Assembly: GCA_900543095.1 (NCBI GenBank)
Contig: UQQD01000015.1
Span: 1 to 40,639, forward strand
Length of the DNA: 40,639 nt
Reading direction: 5' to 3'
From: an uncultured Ruminococcus sp.
GTDB lineage: Bacteria > Bacillota > Clostridia > Oscillospirales > Acutalibacteraceae
Below the pieces are notes generated by a model. The model saw nothing but the letters and a program-made list of their open reading frames with translations, was not told where the DNA came from and searched no databases. Each line of letters begins with the position of its first letter. The stretch's first letter is position 1. Shown piece by piece: positions 1 to 7,624 of the stretch. A program made the position numbers and the translations under genes.

Positions 1-355
1 CCTTGAGCGTTTGCGCCTTTTGCTTATCAAAGAACTTATCAATCGTGGTAAAATTGAAGGGTGTGGGGGTATATGTATCGTTCCATACCGCACCGCAGGT
101 CAGCTTGTAATCAGACCACTGCTCATAGCGGCACATATAATCAAAAAGATATTTTTCTTTCGTGTGGAATGTGTGCGGACCGTAATCCTGTACGAGTATT
201 CCGTGATCGTCAACGTGGTCGTACATATTGCCGCCGATATGGTTTCTGCGTTCCCATATCTCGACCTTCTCGCCTTTTTCCGCTAAATGACGGGCGATTA
301 CCGCTCCGGAAAGTCCACAGCCGACTATAAGGGTGTCAAAATCAAAACTGCTCAT
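1..355 (-). CDS. glf: UDP-galactopyranose mutase, N-terminal part (runs off the left edge)
   Basis: The reverse strand from the ATG at 355-353 reads 118 codons to the window edge without a stop. The product starts with a Rossmann FAD-binding strand (LIVGCGLSGAVIARHLAEKG, residues 9-28), then ERRNHIGGNMYD and YGPHTFHT, which are the typical N-terminal signatures of UDP-galactopyranose mutase. This flavoenzyme interconverts UDP-galactopyranose and UDP-galactofuranose, so the polysaccharide made by the operon probably contains galactofuranose. The start overlaps the stop of the preceding epimerase gene by one base (TGATG), suggesting translational coupling. Only about a third of the usual length is visible, so integrity cannot be judged. 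Family assignment is from recognised motifs; the substrate is inferred from the family. Confidence 0.92.
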   Translation of the reverse strand, partial: MSSFDFDTLIVGCGLSGAVIARHLAEKGEKVEIWERRNHIGGNMYDHVDDHGILVQDYGPHTFHTKEKYLFDYMCRYEQWSDYKLTCGAVWNDTYTPTPFNFTTIDKFFDKQKAQTLK

Positions 356-930
356 CAAAAGCCACCGTACTTGCTCATGAATTCTTTAAAGGTCTGCAGA
401 TTCTTGTCCTTGTCGGCAAGTATGACCTTATCAATTCCGCCTACTCTGTCAAGCTTCCAGTCTACTGCAATATCGGGATCGTTCCACATAATGCCGTCAT
501 CATATTCGCCGTAGAATTTTTCACCGCACTTGTACGAAACAACAGACGGTTCAAGCACAAGATAGCCGTGTGCAAAATGTTCGGGAACAAAAAGCTCGTT
601 CATATTCTCTTCCGAAAGATAAAACCCCTGCCATTTCTTAAAGGTGGGGGAGTCGGGACGCAGATCAACAATAACGTCGAACACCCTGCCTTTTATGCAT
701 CTTACAAGCTTAGCTTGTTCGTGAACACGCTGAAAATGAAGTGCGCGGATTACGCCCTTGTGAGATACTGTGTAGAAAACCTCCGCAAGGTTGTGTTCAA
801 GTCCGTTTGCCTCGAAAACTTCCTTTGAATAATCCTTTATAAATGCACCTCTTACATCTGTTGCACAAAACGGCTTGATAAGATACGCGCCTTCAAAATC
901 TGTATTACAAAATTCAAACTTCTGAATCAT
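355..930 (-). CDS. RmlC-like sugar-nucleotide 3,5-epimerase (cupin)
   Basis: A 191-residue cupin of the dTDP-4-dehydrorhamnose 3,5-epimerase family. Visible family motifs are DVRGAF near residue 25, the VSHKGVIRALHFQ strand carrying the catalytic-type His (about residue 65), IKGRVFDVIVDLR, and VPEHFAHGYLVL. RmlC enzymes epimerise C3 and C5 of a nucleotide-linked 4-keto-6-deoxyhexose. No rmlA, rmlB or rmlD lies in the window, and the upstream genes make a CDP-linked 4-keto sugar. The likely substrate is therefore CDP-4-keto-6-deoxyglucose rather than a dTDP sugar; this is inference. The motif has ALH where classical RmlC has GLH. A GGGAGAA ribosome binding site precedes the ATG. It is the seventh gene of the polysaccharide operon and is coupled to glf by a TGATG overlap. 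Confidence 0.85.
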   Translation of the reverse strand: MIQKFEFCNTDFEGAYLIKPFCATDVRGAFIKDYSKEVFEANGLEHNLAEVFYTVSHKGVIRALHFQRVHEQAKLVRCIKGRVFDVIVDLRPDSPTFKKWQGFYLSEENMNELFVPEHFAHGYLVLEPSVVSYKCGEKFYGEYDDGIMWNDPDIAVDWKLDRVGGIDKVILADKDKNLQTFKEFMSKYGGF

Positions 931-953
931 CGTTATTCTCCCTTTTATAATGT

Positions 954-1010
954 TTTTCTATGTAAGCAGTACCCTTTACACATAGAAAGGGCGAAAGTTA
1001 CATTTCGCCC
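954..1010. other. paired hairpins in the intra-operon gap before the epimerase gene
   Basis: The 91-base gap between two polysaccharide genes contains a 9-bp inverted repeat (954-962 with 979-987) and an 8-bp hairpin, GGGCGAAA with TTTCGCCC (989-996 and 1003-1010, six-base loop). Neither is followed by a clean T tract on the minus strand. It may be an RNA processing or attenuation point inside the operon rather than an efficient terminator. Confidence 0.45.
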
Positions 1011-1021
1011 TCTGTATTTTC

Positions 1022-1942
1022 TTAGTCAACCGACTTAATCCAGTCCATAGTCATTCTTGTTCCTTCTGCAAATGAGATTTCGGGCTTGAAATAACAGTCT
1101 GCTTCAATATCGGCTGTATCAAATGCCTCAAGCGGCATATTTACTCCCGTAAAAGGAACATCGCCGAAAATCGGCTTTGCTTCGGGGGCAAGCTCCTGCT
1201 GCATTTCAAGGATAAATTCCTTGAGTGGTTTTGCGTTTCCGCTGCCGATAGTATATTCTTTATTTGCTTTGCCGTATTCTCCGATTGCCTCAAACGCTCT
1301 TGCAACATCGTCAATATAGATGAAGTCATAGTTCTGTGTTGCTGCAGTAAACTGCAGCGGTTCGCCTGCAATAATTTTGCGGATTGTAGAATTGACAAAA
1401 CGGGGCGAAAGCTCACCGACGCCGTAAGCGTTAGTGATAACAGCCCAGCACAAATCAATGCTGAGACTGTTCGCAATGGGTTTGCAAATAGCGTGTGCAA
1501 TAAGCTTTCCTGCGCCGTAAATGTACGGAAGTCCCGGCTTGCTTTCCTGAGTGTAAACAGCGGTGTAGGTTTCCTTTTCCATAATAGAACCGGCATTGAC
1601 AAATTTTTTACACTGCATACCGTCTGCCGTTCTGAGCGCTCTTGCTGTCCAGAGTGCATTTTTGAGCTGAACATTTTCATCACATCTGAGCGGTCCTGCC
1701 GAACCCACCCATGCAAAGTGGTAGAAAACATCAATATCTCTGTCGGAAATTCTGTCAGCCAAGGTTTCAATCTCATCAAGCTCGCAATACACGATTTCAA
1801 TGCCGTTAAGGTCTTTTATATTTTCGATTTTTTCGTTTTCGTCTTTTACAACTGCAAAAACCTTTACACCCTTGGCACAAAGTCTTTTGCAGACATTTGA
1901 ACCGACAAAGCCGTTTGAGCCTGTTACAATTGCTTTTTTCAT
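1022..1942 (-). CDS. NAD(P)-dependent SDR epimerase/reductase for a nucleotide sugar
   Basis: A 306-residue extended short-chain dehydrogenase. It begins with the cofactor motif TGSNGFVGSNVCKRL (GxxGxxG, residues 8-14). A SIMEKE strand follows, and the YxxxK catalytic pair appears as YGAGK around residue 140. In this operon it sits directly downstream of rfbF-rfbG, which make CDP-4-keto-6-deoxyglucose. Its probable job is stereospecific reduction (or 2/4-epimerisation) of that intermediate after the RmlC-like enzyme acts. The exact product cannot be read from sequence. No RfbH-type deoxygenase is in the window, so a 6-deoxyhexose fits better than a 3,6-dideoxyhexose, although such a gene could lie beyond the left edge. 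The family is certain; the sugar is inferred. Confidence 0.82.
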   Translation of the reverse strand: MKKAIVTGSNGFVGSNVCKRLCAKGVKVFAVVKDENEKIENIKDLNGIEIVYCELDEIETLADRISDRDIDVFYHFAWVGSAGPLRCDENVQLKNALWTARALRTADGMQCKKFVNAGSIMEKETYTAVYTQESKPGLPYIYGAGKLIAHAICKPIANSLSIDLCWAVITNAYGVGELSPRFVNSTIRKIIAGEPLQFTAATQNYDFIYIDDVARAFEAIGEYGKANKEYTIGSGNAKPLKEFILEMQQELAPEAKPIFGDVPFTGVNMPLEAFDTADIEADCYFKPEISFAEGTRMTMDWIKSVD

Positions 1943-1975
1943 AAATTAACCTCTTTTATATCATCCGCAGAAATC

Positions 1976-3028
1976 TTAGATTCTGCTTTTAAGAAAATCG
2001 TTTATTTGCTCGTCCATACAGCGGCGAACATCACCGCCGTTCATATAACAGCGCGACCATTCAACCGTTTTTTTCACTGCTTCATCAACATGCCAATGGG
2101 GTTTCCAGCCAAAAACAGCCTTTAGCTTTGAACAGTCGAGCTTGAGAAAGCCTGCCTCGTGGACTGCATTCTTTTCACTTTTGTTGACCCATTTTATATT
2201 TCCTGCATACTTTACAAACAAATCAACGAGTTCGCCTGTTGTAACGCAGTCACATTCATCGGGACCGACGTTGTAATATCCTGATTTGTCAATGTTCTCA
2301 TATTGAGCTTTTGCAATCATAAGATAAGCAAAAAGCGGTTCCAAAACGTGTTGGTACGGTCTTGTAGAATATGGATTTCTTACAACAATATTCTTGCCGC
2401 TTTCAAGCGCACGAACGCAGTCGGGAATTATCCTGTCATTGGCAAAATCACCGCCGCCGATTACATTACCTGCTCTTGCGGTAGAAACAGCAGTTCTGCC
2501 GTCGGCGAAAAATGATTTTTTATAGCTGTGAGTTACAAGCTCGCTGCAGCTCTTGCTGTTGGAATAGGGGTCAAAACCGTCAAGAGGCTCGTCCTCGCGA
2601 TACCCCCAGCACCATTCTTTATTTTCATATACCTTATCGGTCGTAACATTTAAAAATGATTTTACGCAGTCGCTTTGCCTGATACACTCAAGAATATTTA
2701 CCGTACCCATAACGTTGGTTTCATATGTATATGCAGGCATTTTGTAACTGTCACGCACAATAGGCTGAGCGGCAAGATGAAGCACTATTTCAGGCTGAGT
2801 CTTATCAAACGCTTCTTTTAATGCACTAAAATCACGAATGTCACCGATAACGGAATTTATATCTTTATCAATTTCTGCAATTTTATAAAGACTCGGCTCT
2901 GTGGGAGGGTCAAGCGAATAACCCGTTACCTTTGCACCGCTGCTTGCAAGAATTTTGCAAAGCCAGCTTCCTTTAAATCCCGTGTGGCCGGTCACAAAAA
3001 CTCTTTTGCCTTTATAGAATTCAAGCAT
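1976..3028 (-). CDS. rfbG: CDP-glucose 4,6-dehydratase
   Basis: A 350-residue extended SDR with the NAD-binding motif VTGHTGFKGSWLC (residues 12-24) characteristic of CDP-glucose 4,6-dehydratases. It also has LAAQPIVRDSY, the TTDKVYEN segment, and the YxxxK pair in DPYSNSKS. It converts CDP-D-glucose to CDP-4-keto-6-deoxy-D-glucose in the cytoplasm, the common precursor of CDP-linked 6-deoxy- and 3,6-dideoxyhexoses. Its ATG overlaps the stop of the cytidylyltransferase gene by one base (TGATG at 3030-3026), so the two enzymes of the pathway are translationally coupled. Length is normal for the family. Confidence 0.95.
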   Translation of the reverse strand: MLEFYKGKRVFVTGHTGFKGSWLCKILASSGAKVTGYSLDPPTEPSLYKIAEIDKDINSVIGDIRDFSALKEAFDKTQPEIVLHLAAQPIVRDSYKMPAYTYETNVMGTVNILECIRQSDCVKSFLNVTTDKVYENKEWCWGYREDEPLDGFDPYSNSKSCSELVTHSYKKSFFADGRTAVSTARAGNVIGGGDFANDRIIPDCVRALESGKNIVVRNPYSTRPYQHVLEPLFAYLMIAKAQYENIDKSGYYNVGPDECDCVTTGELVDLFVKYAGNIKWVNKSEKNAVHEAGFLKLDCSKLKAVFGWKPHWHVDEAVKKTVEWSRCYMNGGDVRRCMDEQINDFLKSRI

Positions 3029-3807
3029 CAGTCAGACCACACCTTCCAGGGAGCTTTGTTTTCAGCCCAGAGATTCTCAAGCTTTTCTTTATCGCGCATA
3101 GTGTCCATACACTGCCAAAAGCCGTTGTGCTTATAGCACATAAGCTGACCGTTTGCGGCAAGCTTCTCCATAGGCTCACGCTCAAGCATAACGGAATCGC
3201 CGCTTATGTAATCAAGAACCTTAGACTCAAGCACCATAAATCCTGCATTGATATATCCTGAATCTACATCACTTTTTTCACGGAAGGCCATTACTTGATT
3301 GTTATTGTCAAGATCAAGAACGCCGAAACGGCTTTCGGGTTTAACGGCTGACATAGTTGCAAGCTTTGCGTTTGATTTGTGAAATTCAAGCAATTTATCA
3401 ATGTTAATATCCGACACGCCGTCGCCGTAAGTCATAAAAAAAGGTTCGTCGTTCAAAAAATCACGAACTCTTTTAAGTCTGCCGCCCGTCATAGTGTTTA
3501 GCCCGGTGTCAACTACCGTAACCTTCCATTGTTCGGCTCTTTTGTTGTGTACAATTATTTTGTCATCTTGGGTAAAATCGAATGTTATGTCAGAGGTGTG
3601 CAAAAAGTAATCTGCAAACCATTCTTTGATAACGTGCTGTTTATAGCCTGCACAAATTATAAATTCATTGACGTTGTAATATGAATACAGTTTCATAATA
3701 TGCCATAAAATCGGCATTCCCGCAATTTCTATCATTGGTTTTGGTTTAAACTGAGATTCTTCCGAAATTCTCGTTCCGAAACCGCCGGCAAGAATTACTG
3801 CTTTCAT
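3028..3807 (-). CDS. rfbF: glucose-1-phosphate cytidylyltransferase
   Basis: A 259-residue nucleotidyltransferase. It opens with the activated-sugar signature MKAVILAGGFGTRISEES and continues with KPKPMIEIAGMPILWHIM, the classic RfbF start. Later segments GDGVSDINIDKLLEFH and YINAGFMVLE are also typical. It makes CDP-glucose from CTP and glucose-1-phosphate and feeds the adjacent rfbG dehydratase, which it overlaps by one base. Length matches the family (about 257 residues). It is the first committed sugar-nucleotide gene after the priming transferase in the operon. Confidence 0.96.
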   Translation of the reverse strand: MKAVILAGGFGTRISEESQFKPKPMIEIAGMPILWHIMKLYSYYNVNEFIICAGYKQHVIKEWFADYFLHTSDITFDFTQDDKIIVHNKRAEQWKVTVVDTGLNTMTGGRLKRVRDFLNDEPFFMTYGDGVSDINIDKLLEFHKSNAKLATMSAVKPESRFGVLDLDNNNQVMAFREKSDVDSGYINAGFMVLESKVLDYISGDSVMLEREPMEKLAANGQLMCYKHNGFWQCMDTMRDKEKLENLWAENKAPWKVWSD

Positions 3808-3829
3808 TTAATCTCTCTCCCGTATCAAA

Positions 3830-4501
3830 TTATTTTGCGCCCTCACCTTTAAATACCGAAATAACGGTTTTAAAGAATATTTTAATATCAAAGCCGAAGC
3901 TTCTGTTTTTCACATAATAAAGTTCCATTGCACGACGCCTTTTATAACTTGTGTCGCTTCTGCCTCCCGAAGCCCAAAAGCCCGTGAGTCCCGGTCTGAT
4001 ACTGAGTAAAAGCTCTCTGTTACTGCCGTACAGCTCGGTTTCCGCCTGAGTGACGGGGCGCGGCCCTATAAATGCTATATCGCCTTTTAATATGTTAAAT
4101 AACTGCGGAAGCTCATCAAGACTTGTTTTTCTCAAAAATTTTCCGATTTTTGTAACTCTCGGATCATTTTCAAGCTTAAAGTTCTTTTCAAATTCGGCTT
4201 TTTGCTCAGGAGTAAAGTTATGTATCATTTTATCCGCATCTACAACCATACTTCTGAATTTGTAAATATAGATTGTTTTACCGTCCTTGCCGACTCTTTT
4301 ATGTTTATATATTGCAGGTCCTTTGCTTGTTGCCTTTACAATAATAAAAAGAATTAATAATATAGGCGAGAGGAGAATAATTGCTACAACTGATAAAACA
4401 ATATCGAAAAGCCTTTTAAAAAAGTCGTAAACAGGCTTTTCTTTTAATGCTTTATTCGATTTTTCGGTTATGCAAATGTTTGCTGAATTATAATCAGCCA
4501 T
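3830..4501 (-). CDS. undecaprenyl-phosphate sugar-1-phosphate transferase (priming enzyme)
   Basis: A 223-residue bacterial sugar transferase of the short type (one hydrophobic N-terminal segment plus catalytic domain). The hydrophobic stretch at about residues 32-53 follows FFKRLFD. Catalytic-domain motifs are KRVGKDGKTIYIYKFRSMV, the TSLDELPQLFNILKGDIAFI block, IGPRPV, and RPGLTGFWASGGR. Such enzymes transfer a sugar-1-phosphate onto undecaprenyl phosphate at the inner membrane face and start repeat-unit assembly. The motif set cannot say which hexose is loaded. The position right after the kinase gene matches many Firmicutes capsule operons. Confidence 0.93.
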   Translation of the reverse strand: MADYNSANICITEKSNKALKEKPVYDFFKRLFDIVLSVVAIILLSPILLILFIIVKATSKGPAIYKHKRVGKDGKTIYIYKFRSMVVDADKMIHNFTPEQKAEFEKNFKLENDPRVTKIGKFLRKTSLDELPQLFNILKGDIAFIGPRPVTQAETELYGSNRELLLSIRPGLTGFWASGGRSDTSYKRRRAMELYYVKNRSFGFDIKIFFKTVISVFKGEGAK

Positions 4502-4521
4502 TTATTTCCCTCATTTTTTAA

Positions 4522-5232
4522 TTATTTATCACCATAGTAATAGTCTTTGTAGTAATACTTTTTCTTTGAAATACCCTCAGGTTTAACCTTGTTGATAATA
4601 ACGCCGAGAATTTTGCTGTCGGCACGCTTTAATGCGTCGATAGTATTGTTGAGCTGTGGATATGTAGTAGCGTTGTTTTTTACAACGATAACAACTCCGT
4701 CGGATGATTTGATAATAGGCACAGCGTCAATAACAACGCCTACAGGCGGTGTGTCAAAAATTATATAATCAAAGTCCTCCTCGGCCTTTTTAATGAAATC
4801 TTCCATCGCAGTACTTGACATAAGCTCAGAAGGGTTTGGCGGAATTGCACCGTAGCATACTGCATAAAGATTAGGTGAATTAGTATTTTTAATTATGTCG
4901 TCGTAAGAACACTCATCGTTAAGATAATTGGCGATTCCGGGTACAGGAGCAAGCTTTAACGCCGAATGAACACGTGGACGGCGAAGGTCGCAGTCTATAA
5001 TAAGAACCTTTGTGCCAACCTTTTGAGCAAGCGCAAGAGATACATTTATCGCAGTAATTGTTTTGCCGTCGCCTTTTGCGGAACTGGTAAAAGCAATTTT
5101 TTTACAGCCTTTTTTAATTATTGAGTAATCTATGTTTGTTCTTGCAATTTTATATGATTCTTTGATTTGAAAGCTGAGCACTTTCTTTGCAGACAGATTG
5201 TCTTTTTCATTTGCTGTATACATCGGATACAC
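4522..5232 (-). CDS. cpsD: CpsD/CapB-type autophosphorylating tyrosine kinase
   Basis: A 236-residue cytoplasmic BY-kinase. Walker A is SSAKGDGKTITA (about residues 50-61), Walker A' is VLIIDCDLRRPR (76-87), and Walker B is YIIFDTPPVG near residue 156. The C-terminus carries a tyrosine cluster (KKKYYYKDYYYGDK), the substrate for autophosphorylation. In Gram-positive capsule systems this protein pairs with a separate membrane co-polymerase that activates it, and the phosphorylation cycle controls chain length and export. The partner is the gene immediately upstream, 13 bases away. No cognate phosphatase (CpsB/YwqE) is in the window. Confidence 0.94.
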   Translation of the reverse strand: MYPMYTANEKDNLSAKKVLSFQIKESYKIARTNIDYSIIKKGCKKIAFTSSAKGDGKTITAINVSLALAQKVGTKVLIIDCDLRRPRVHSALKLAPVPGIANYLNDECSYDDIIKNTNSPNLYAVCYGAIPPNPSELMSSTAMEDFIKKAEEDFDYIIFDTPPVGVVIDAVPIIKSSDGVVIVVKNNATTYPQLNNTIDALKRADSKILGVIINKVKPEGISKKKYYYKDYYYGDK

Positions 5233-5245
5233 ACCTTCCTGAGAT

Positions 5246-5944
5246 TTAGTTATTTCTTGTCTTTGCTATATCGTCAAAGCTGAATTCCGGAATTGCGGCA
5301 AGTATAGGCAGCTTTGCAATCGTTGTCATATTCTGATCGTATTTTATCTTTATATCAAAGTAATCTCTTGCAAATGATATTATCAGCGCAACAATAAGTC
5401 CGGCAAAAAACATAATCAACACGTTTTTGGTGACGTTTGGCGAGGTCGGATATTTTGGAATCTGAGCTTCGTCAACAATATCAAGCTGTGCGCTTTTTTC
5501 AAGGAGCTGTTTAATGGTGTCCGGTGCGGTTTTTGCAACCGCATCTCCTATTCTTTTAACCTCGCCGGGATTTTCATTTGAAATATCTGCCTGAAATATC
5601 TCGGTGTCCTGAACAGGGGATAGGCTTATCATATTTTTTAGTGCTTCGGGGGAGTACTCGTTATTAAGCTCGTCCGAAACAGCGTTAAAAAATCTGTTTG
5701 TATTAAGCATCTGTATGTAGGTGGCAACAAGCTTTTCGGCGTAATTATATGAGTTAAGATCTTCGTTTGCGCTTGAACCCTTATTGCTTGTGTTAACATG
5801 AAATTTAACCGTAGAGGTATAAGTTTTCTTAACAACATATTTTGTTACGACAAATGAACCGAGCGCACATACCAACGAGAGTACAATAATAATAATGATA
5901 TTTTTTTTAATGATTCTGAGTACATCTTTAAATGAAAATTCCAT
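5246..5944 (-). CDS. cpsC: CpsC/Wzz-type polysaccharide co-polymerase (kinase activator)
   Basis: A 232-residue membrane protein with two transmembrane helices (about residues 15-35 and 174-192) flanking an extracellular domain. A proline-containing stretch before the second helix (QIPKYPTSPN) is a Wzz/CpsC hallmark. The cytoplasmic C-terminal tail would contact the kinase encoded next. It regulates polysaccharide chain length and activates CpsD. It is the first gene of the operon: a clear promoter lies 46-74 bases upstream, and an AGGA-type ribosome binding site precedes the ATG at 5944. Confidence 0.9.
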   Translation of the reverse strand: MEFSFKDVLRIIKKNIIIIIVLSLVCALGSFVVTKYVVKKTYTSTVKFHVNTSNKGSSANEDLNSYNYAEKLVATYIQMLNTNRFFNAVSDELNNEYSPEALKNMISLSPVQDTEIFQADISNENPGEVKRIGDAVAKTAPDTIKQLLEKSAQLDIVDEAQIPKYPTSPNVTKNVLIMFFAGLIVALIISFARDYFDIKIKYDQNMTTIAKLPILAAIPEFSFDDIAKTRNN

Positions 5945-5989
5945 AAGACATTCCTATCCTTTTATATTAATTGTTACGCATTTATAACT

Positions 5990-6018
5990 ATTTTACTACA
6001 AAATCGACGTTATTTCAA
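5990..6018 (-). promoter_or_regulatory. sigma-A-type promoter of the polysaccharide operon
   Basis: On the minus strand TTGAAA (6018-6013) and TAAAAT (5995-5990) are separated by exactly 17 bases, upstream of the first capsule gene. The rest of the 287-base gap up to the zinc regulator is AT-rich, and apart from the divergent zinc promoter I see no other feature in it. Confidence 0.75.
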
Positions 6019-6165
6019 GGTAAATTACAATAATAAATTAATATCTGCTTGTTTTGATGTTTCTTTCCAAAATAAGAATAATTACAGCAGTTTTTTTAAT
6101 GAATTTGCTTATCCATAAAGCTGCGAATACTTTTGACCTATGAATAATACAAAATCATTGAAAGC

Positions 6166-6217
6166 TTGACAGCCGTATTAATTTTTGTTATACTAATTTG
6201 CGAAACAGTCGCAAATT
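6166..6217 (+). promoter_or_regulatory. promoter and candidate operator of the zinc operon
   Basis: TTGACA (6166-6171), a 17-base spacer and TATACT (6189-6194) form a near-consensus promoter. Directly after the -10 is a perfect 9-5-9 inverted repeat, AATTTGCGA (6195-6203) and TCGCAAATT (6209-6217). Placed over the transcription start, just before the Fur-family regulator gene, it is a likely autoregulatory operator. It does not match the usual AT-only Fur/PerR/Zur box. Confidence 0.8.
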
Positions 6218-6231
6218 GCGGAGGAAATCAA

Positions 6232-6645
6232 ATGTCAAAATATAACACAAAGCAAAGAAAGCTTTTGCTTGGCTTTTTGTCTGCTCACGCCGACGAAGAA
6301 ATCACGGCAAAGCAGATTGCAGAAAGTCTTAACGATAACAAAATAAGCGTCAGCGCCGTTTACCGCAACTTAGCCGAGCTTGAAAGCGACGGCAAGATAA
6401 GACGCATATCCAAAAGCGGAAACCGACAGGTGTTTTTTCAGTATATTGATGATAACACCTGCAAGGACTGCCTGCATCTTTCGTGTGAAAAATGCGGAAA
6501 AACCTTTCATATGAACTCCGTAGGCGCACAAAAGCTTATTAATACCGTCTCCCAAAGCGATGAATTTTTCGTCAATAAGGCAAACACGGTATTATACGGA
6601 GTTTGCAGAGCTTGCCGTGAAAAAGCGGGAGAAAACATAAAATGA
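6232..6645 (+). CDS. zur: Fur-family metalloregulator, probably the zinc regulator Zur
   Basis: A 137-residue Fur-family repressor with an N-terminal winged helix containing ISVSAVYRNLAELESDGKI (helix-turn-helix) and a C-terminal dimerisation domain. Structural-zinc cysteine pairs are CEKCG and CRAC. The H-rich sensor segment usual in Fur is less obvious. The start is the ATG at 6232, preceded by GGAGG at 6220-6224; a longer reading frame beginning at 6166 is excluded because it starts in the -35 box. It overlaps znuA by four bases (ATGA). Context with a complete ABC-type zinc importer argues for a zinc-sensing repressor of its own operon, although manganese or iron cannot be ruled out by sequence. 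Confidence 0.88.
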   Translation: MSKYNTKQRKLLLGFLSAHADEEITAKQIAESLNDNKISVSAVYRNLAELESDGKIRRISKSGNRQVFFQYIDDNTCKDCLHLSCEKCGKTFHMNSVGAQKLINTVSQSDEFFVNKANTVLYGVCRACREKAGENIK

Positions 6646-7616
6646 AAAAAATAATTTCGATTTTACTTTTATTTCTTACAATATTATTGACCTTTACAGG
6701 GTGCGGGAGCAATACCTTTGACTTTACAAACGGAAAGCTGTCTGTAGTGTGTACGATTTTTCCCGAATACGACTGGGTAAAACAAATCGTGGGAGACAGC
6801 CCGGATGTTGACGTAAGACTGCTTATAAAAAACGGAGTTGACCTGCACAGCTATCAGCCGTCGGTTGAGGATATTGCAAGAATTTCAACCTGTGATTTGT
6901 TTGTTTATGTCGGCGGAGAATCCGATAATTGGGTGGACGACGTACTCAAGGAAGCTGTTAATAAGGATATGGTTGCACTCAATTTGCTCGACGTCCTCGG
7001 CGATTATGTAAAAGAGGAAGAGGAAATCGACGGTATGCAAGAGGAACACGGGCACAGTCACGATGAAAACGAAACTGCCGAATATGACGAGCACGTTTGG
7101 CTTTCGCTCAAAAACGCCGAACTGTTTGTTCGGACGCTGAGAGATACTTTGTGCTCGATAGATAAAAATAATCGGGCGGTGTATTCCGACAACGCCCAAG
7201 GCTATTTGAATACACTGTCCGATATTGACGGGCAATACGGCAAAATGGCAGAGAGCGCAAAACAAAGTACGGCTCTGTTTGCCGACCGATTCCCTTTCAG
7301 GTATTTGTTTGATGATTATAATATTTCATATTATGCGGCGTTCAAGGGCTGTTCCTCGGAAACCGAGGCAAGCTTTGAAACGATAACATTTTTGTCTGAT
7401 AAGATAAACAAGCTGAATCTTGACTGCGTTTTGACGCTTGAAAATTCCGATGACAGAATCGCTTCTGCGATAATACAGGCATCCGAAAATAAAAATGCGG
7501 AAATACTTACTCTTGATTCAATGCAGTCAACCAATATTAAAGACGTCGAGTCGGGAACGACGTATGCGTCAATTATGCAAAGCAATCTTGAAACACTCAG
7601 AACAGCGCTCAATTAG
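6642..7616 (+). CDS. znuA: zinc ABC transporter substrate-binding lipoprotein
   Basis: A 324-residue TroA/ZnuA-type lipoprotein. The signal peptide ends in a lipobox with lipidated Cys21 (TFTGC). The first metal ligand is His69 in GVDLHSYQPS. A histidine/acid-rich loop follows (EEHGHSHDENE, 134-144), which in zinc-specific members helps capture metal, and then His151 in DEHVWLS. The third ligand position, normally a histidine before AFGYF, reads ADRFPFRYLF here (214-223), so the site may use an acidic residue instead. I have an impression of similar variants in other gut Clostridia. It delivers zinc to the ZnuB/ZnuC importer and overlaps the regulator by four bases. Confidence 0.92.
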   Translation: MKKIISILLLFLTILLTFTGCGSNTFDFTNGKLSVVCTIFPEYDWVKQIVGDSPDVDVRLLIKNGVDLHSYQPSVEDIARISTCDLFVYVGGESDNWVDDVLKEAVNKDMVALNLLDVLGDYVKEEEEIDGMQEEHGHSHDENETAEYDEHVWLSLKNAELFVRTLRDTLCSIDKNNRAVYSDNAQGYLNTLSDIDGQYGKMAESAKQSTALFADRFPFRYLFDDYNISYYAAFKGCSSETEASFETITFLSDKINKLNLDCVLTLENSDDRIASAIIQASENKNAEILTLDSMQSTNIKDVESGTTYASIMQSNLETLRTALN

Positions 7617-7624
7617 GAGAAAAT

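Noticed and set aside
6166..6231. In-frame N-terminal extension of the Fur-family regulator starting at TTG 6166
   Set aside because: The TTG is the -35 box of the promoter and the extension runs through the operator. GGAGG correctly serves the ATG at 6232.
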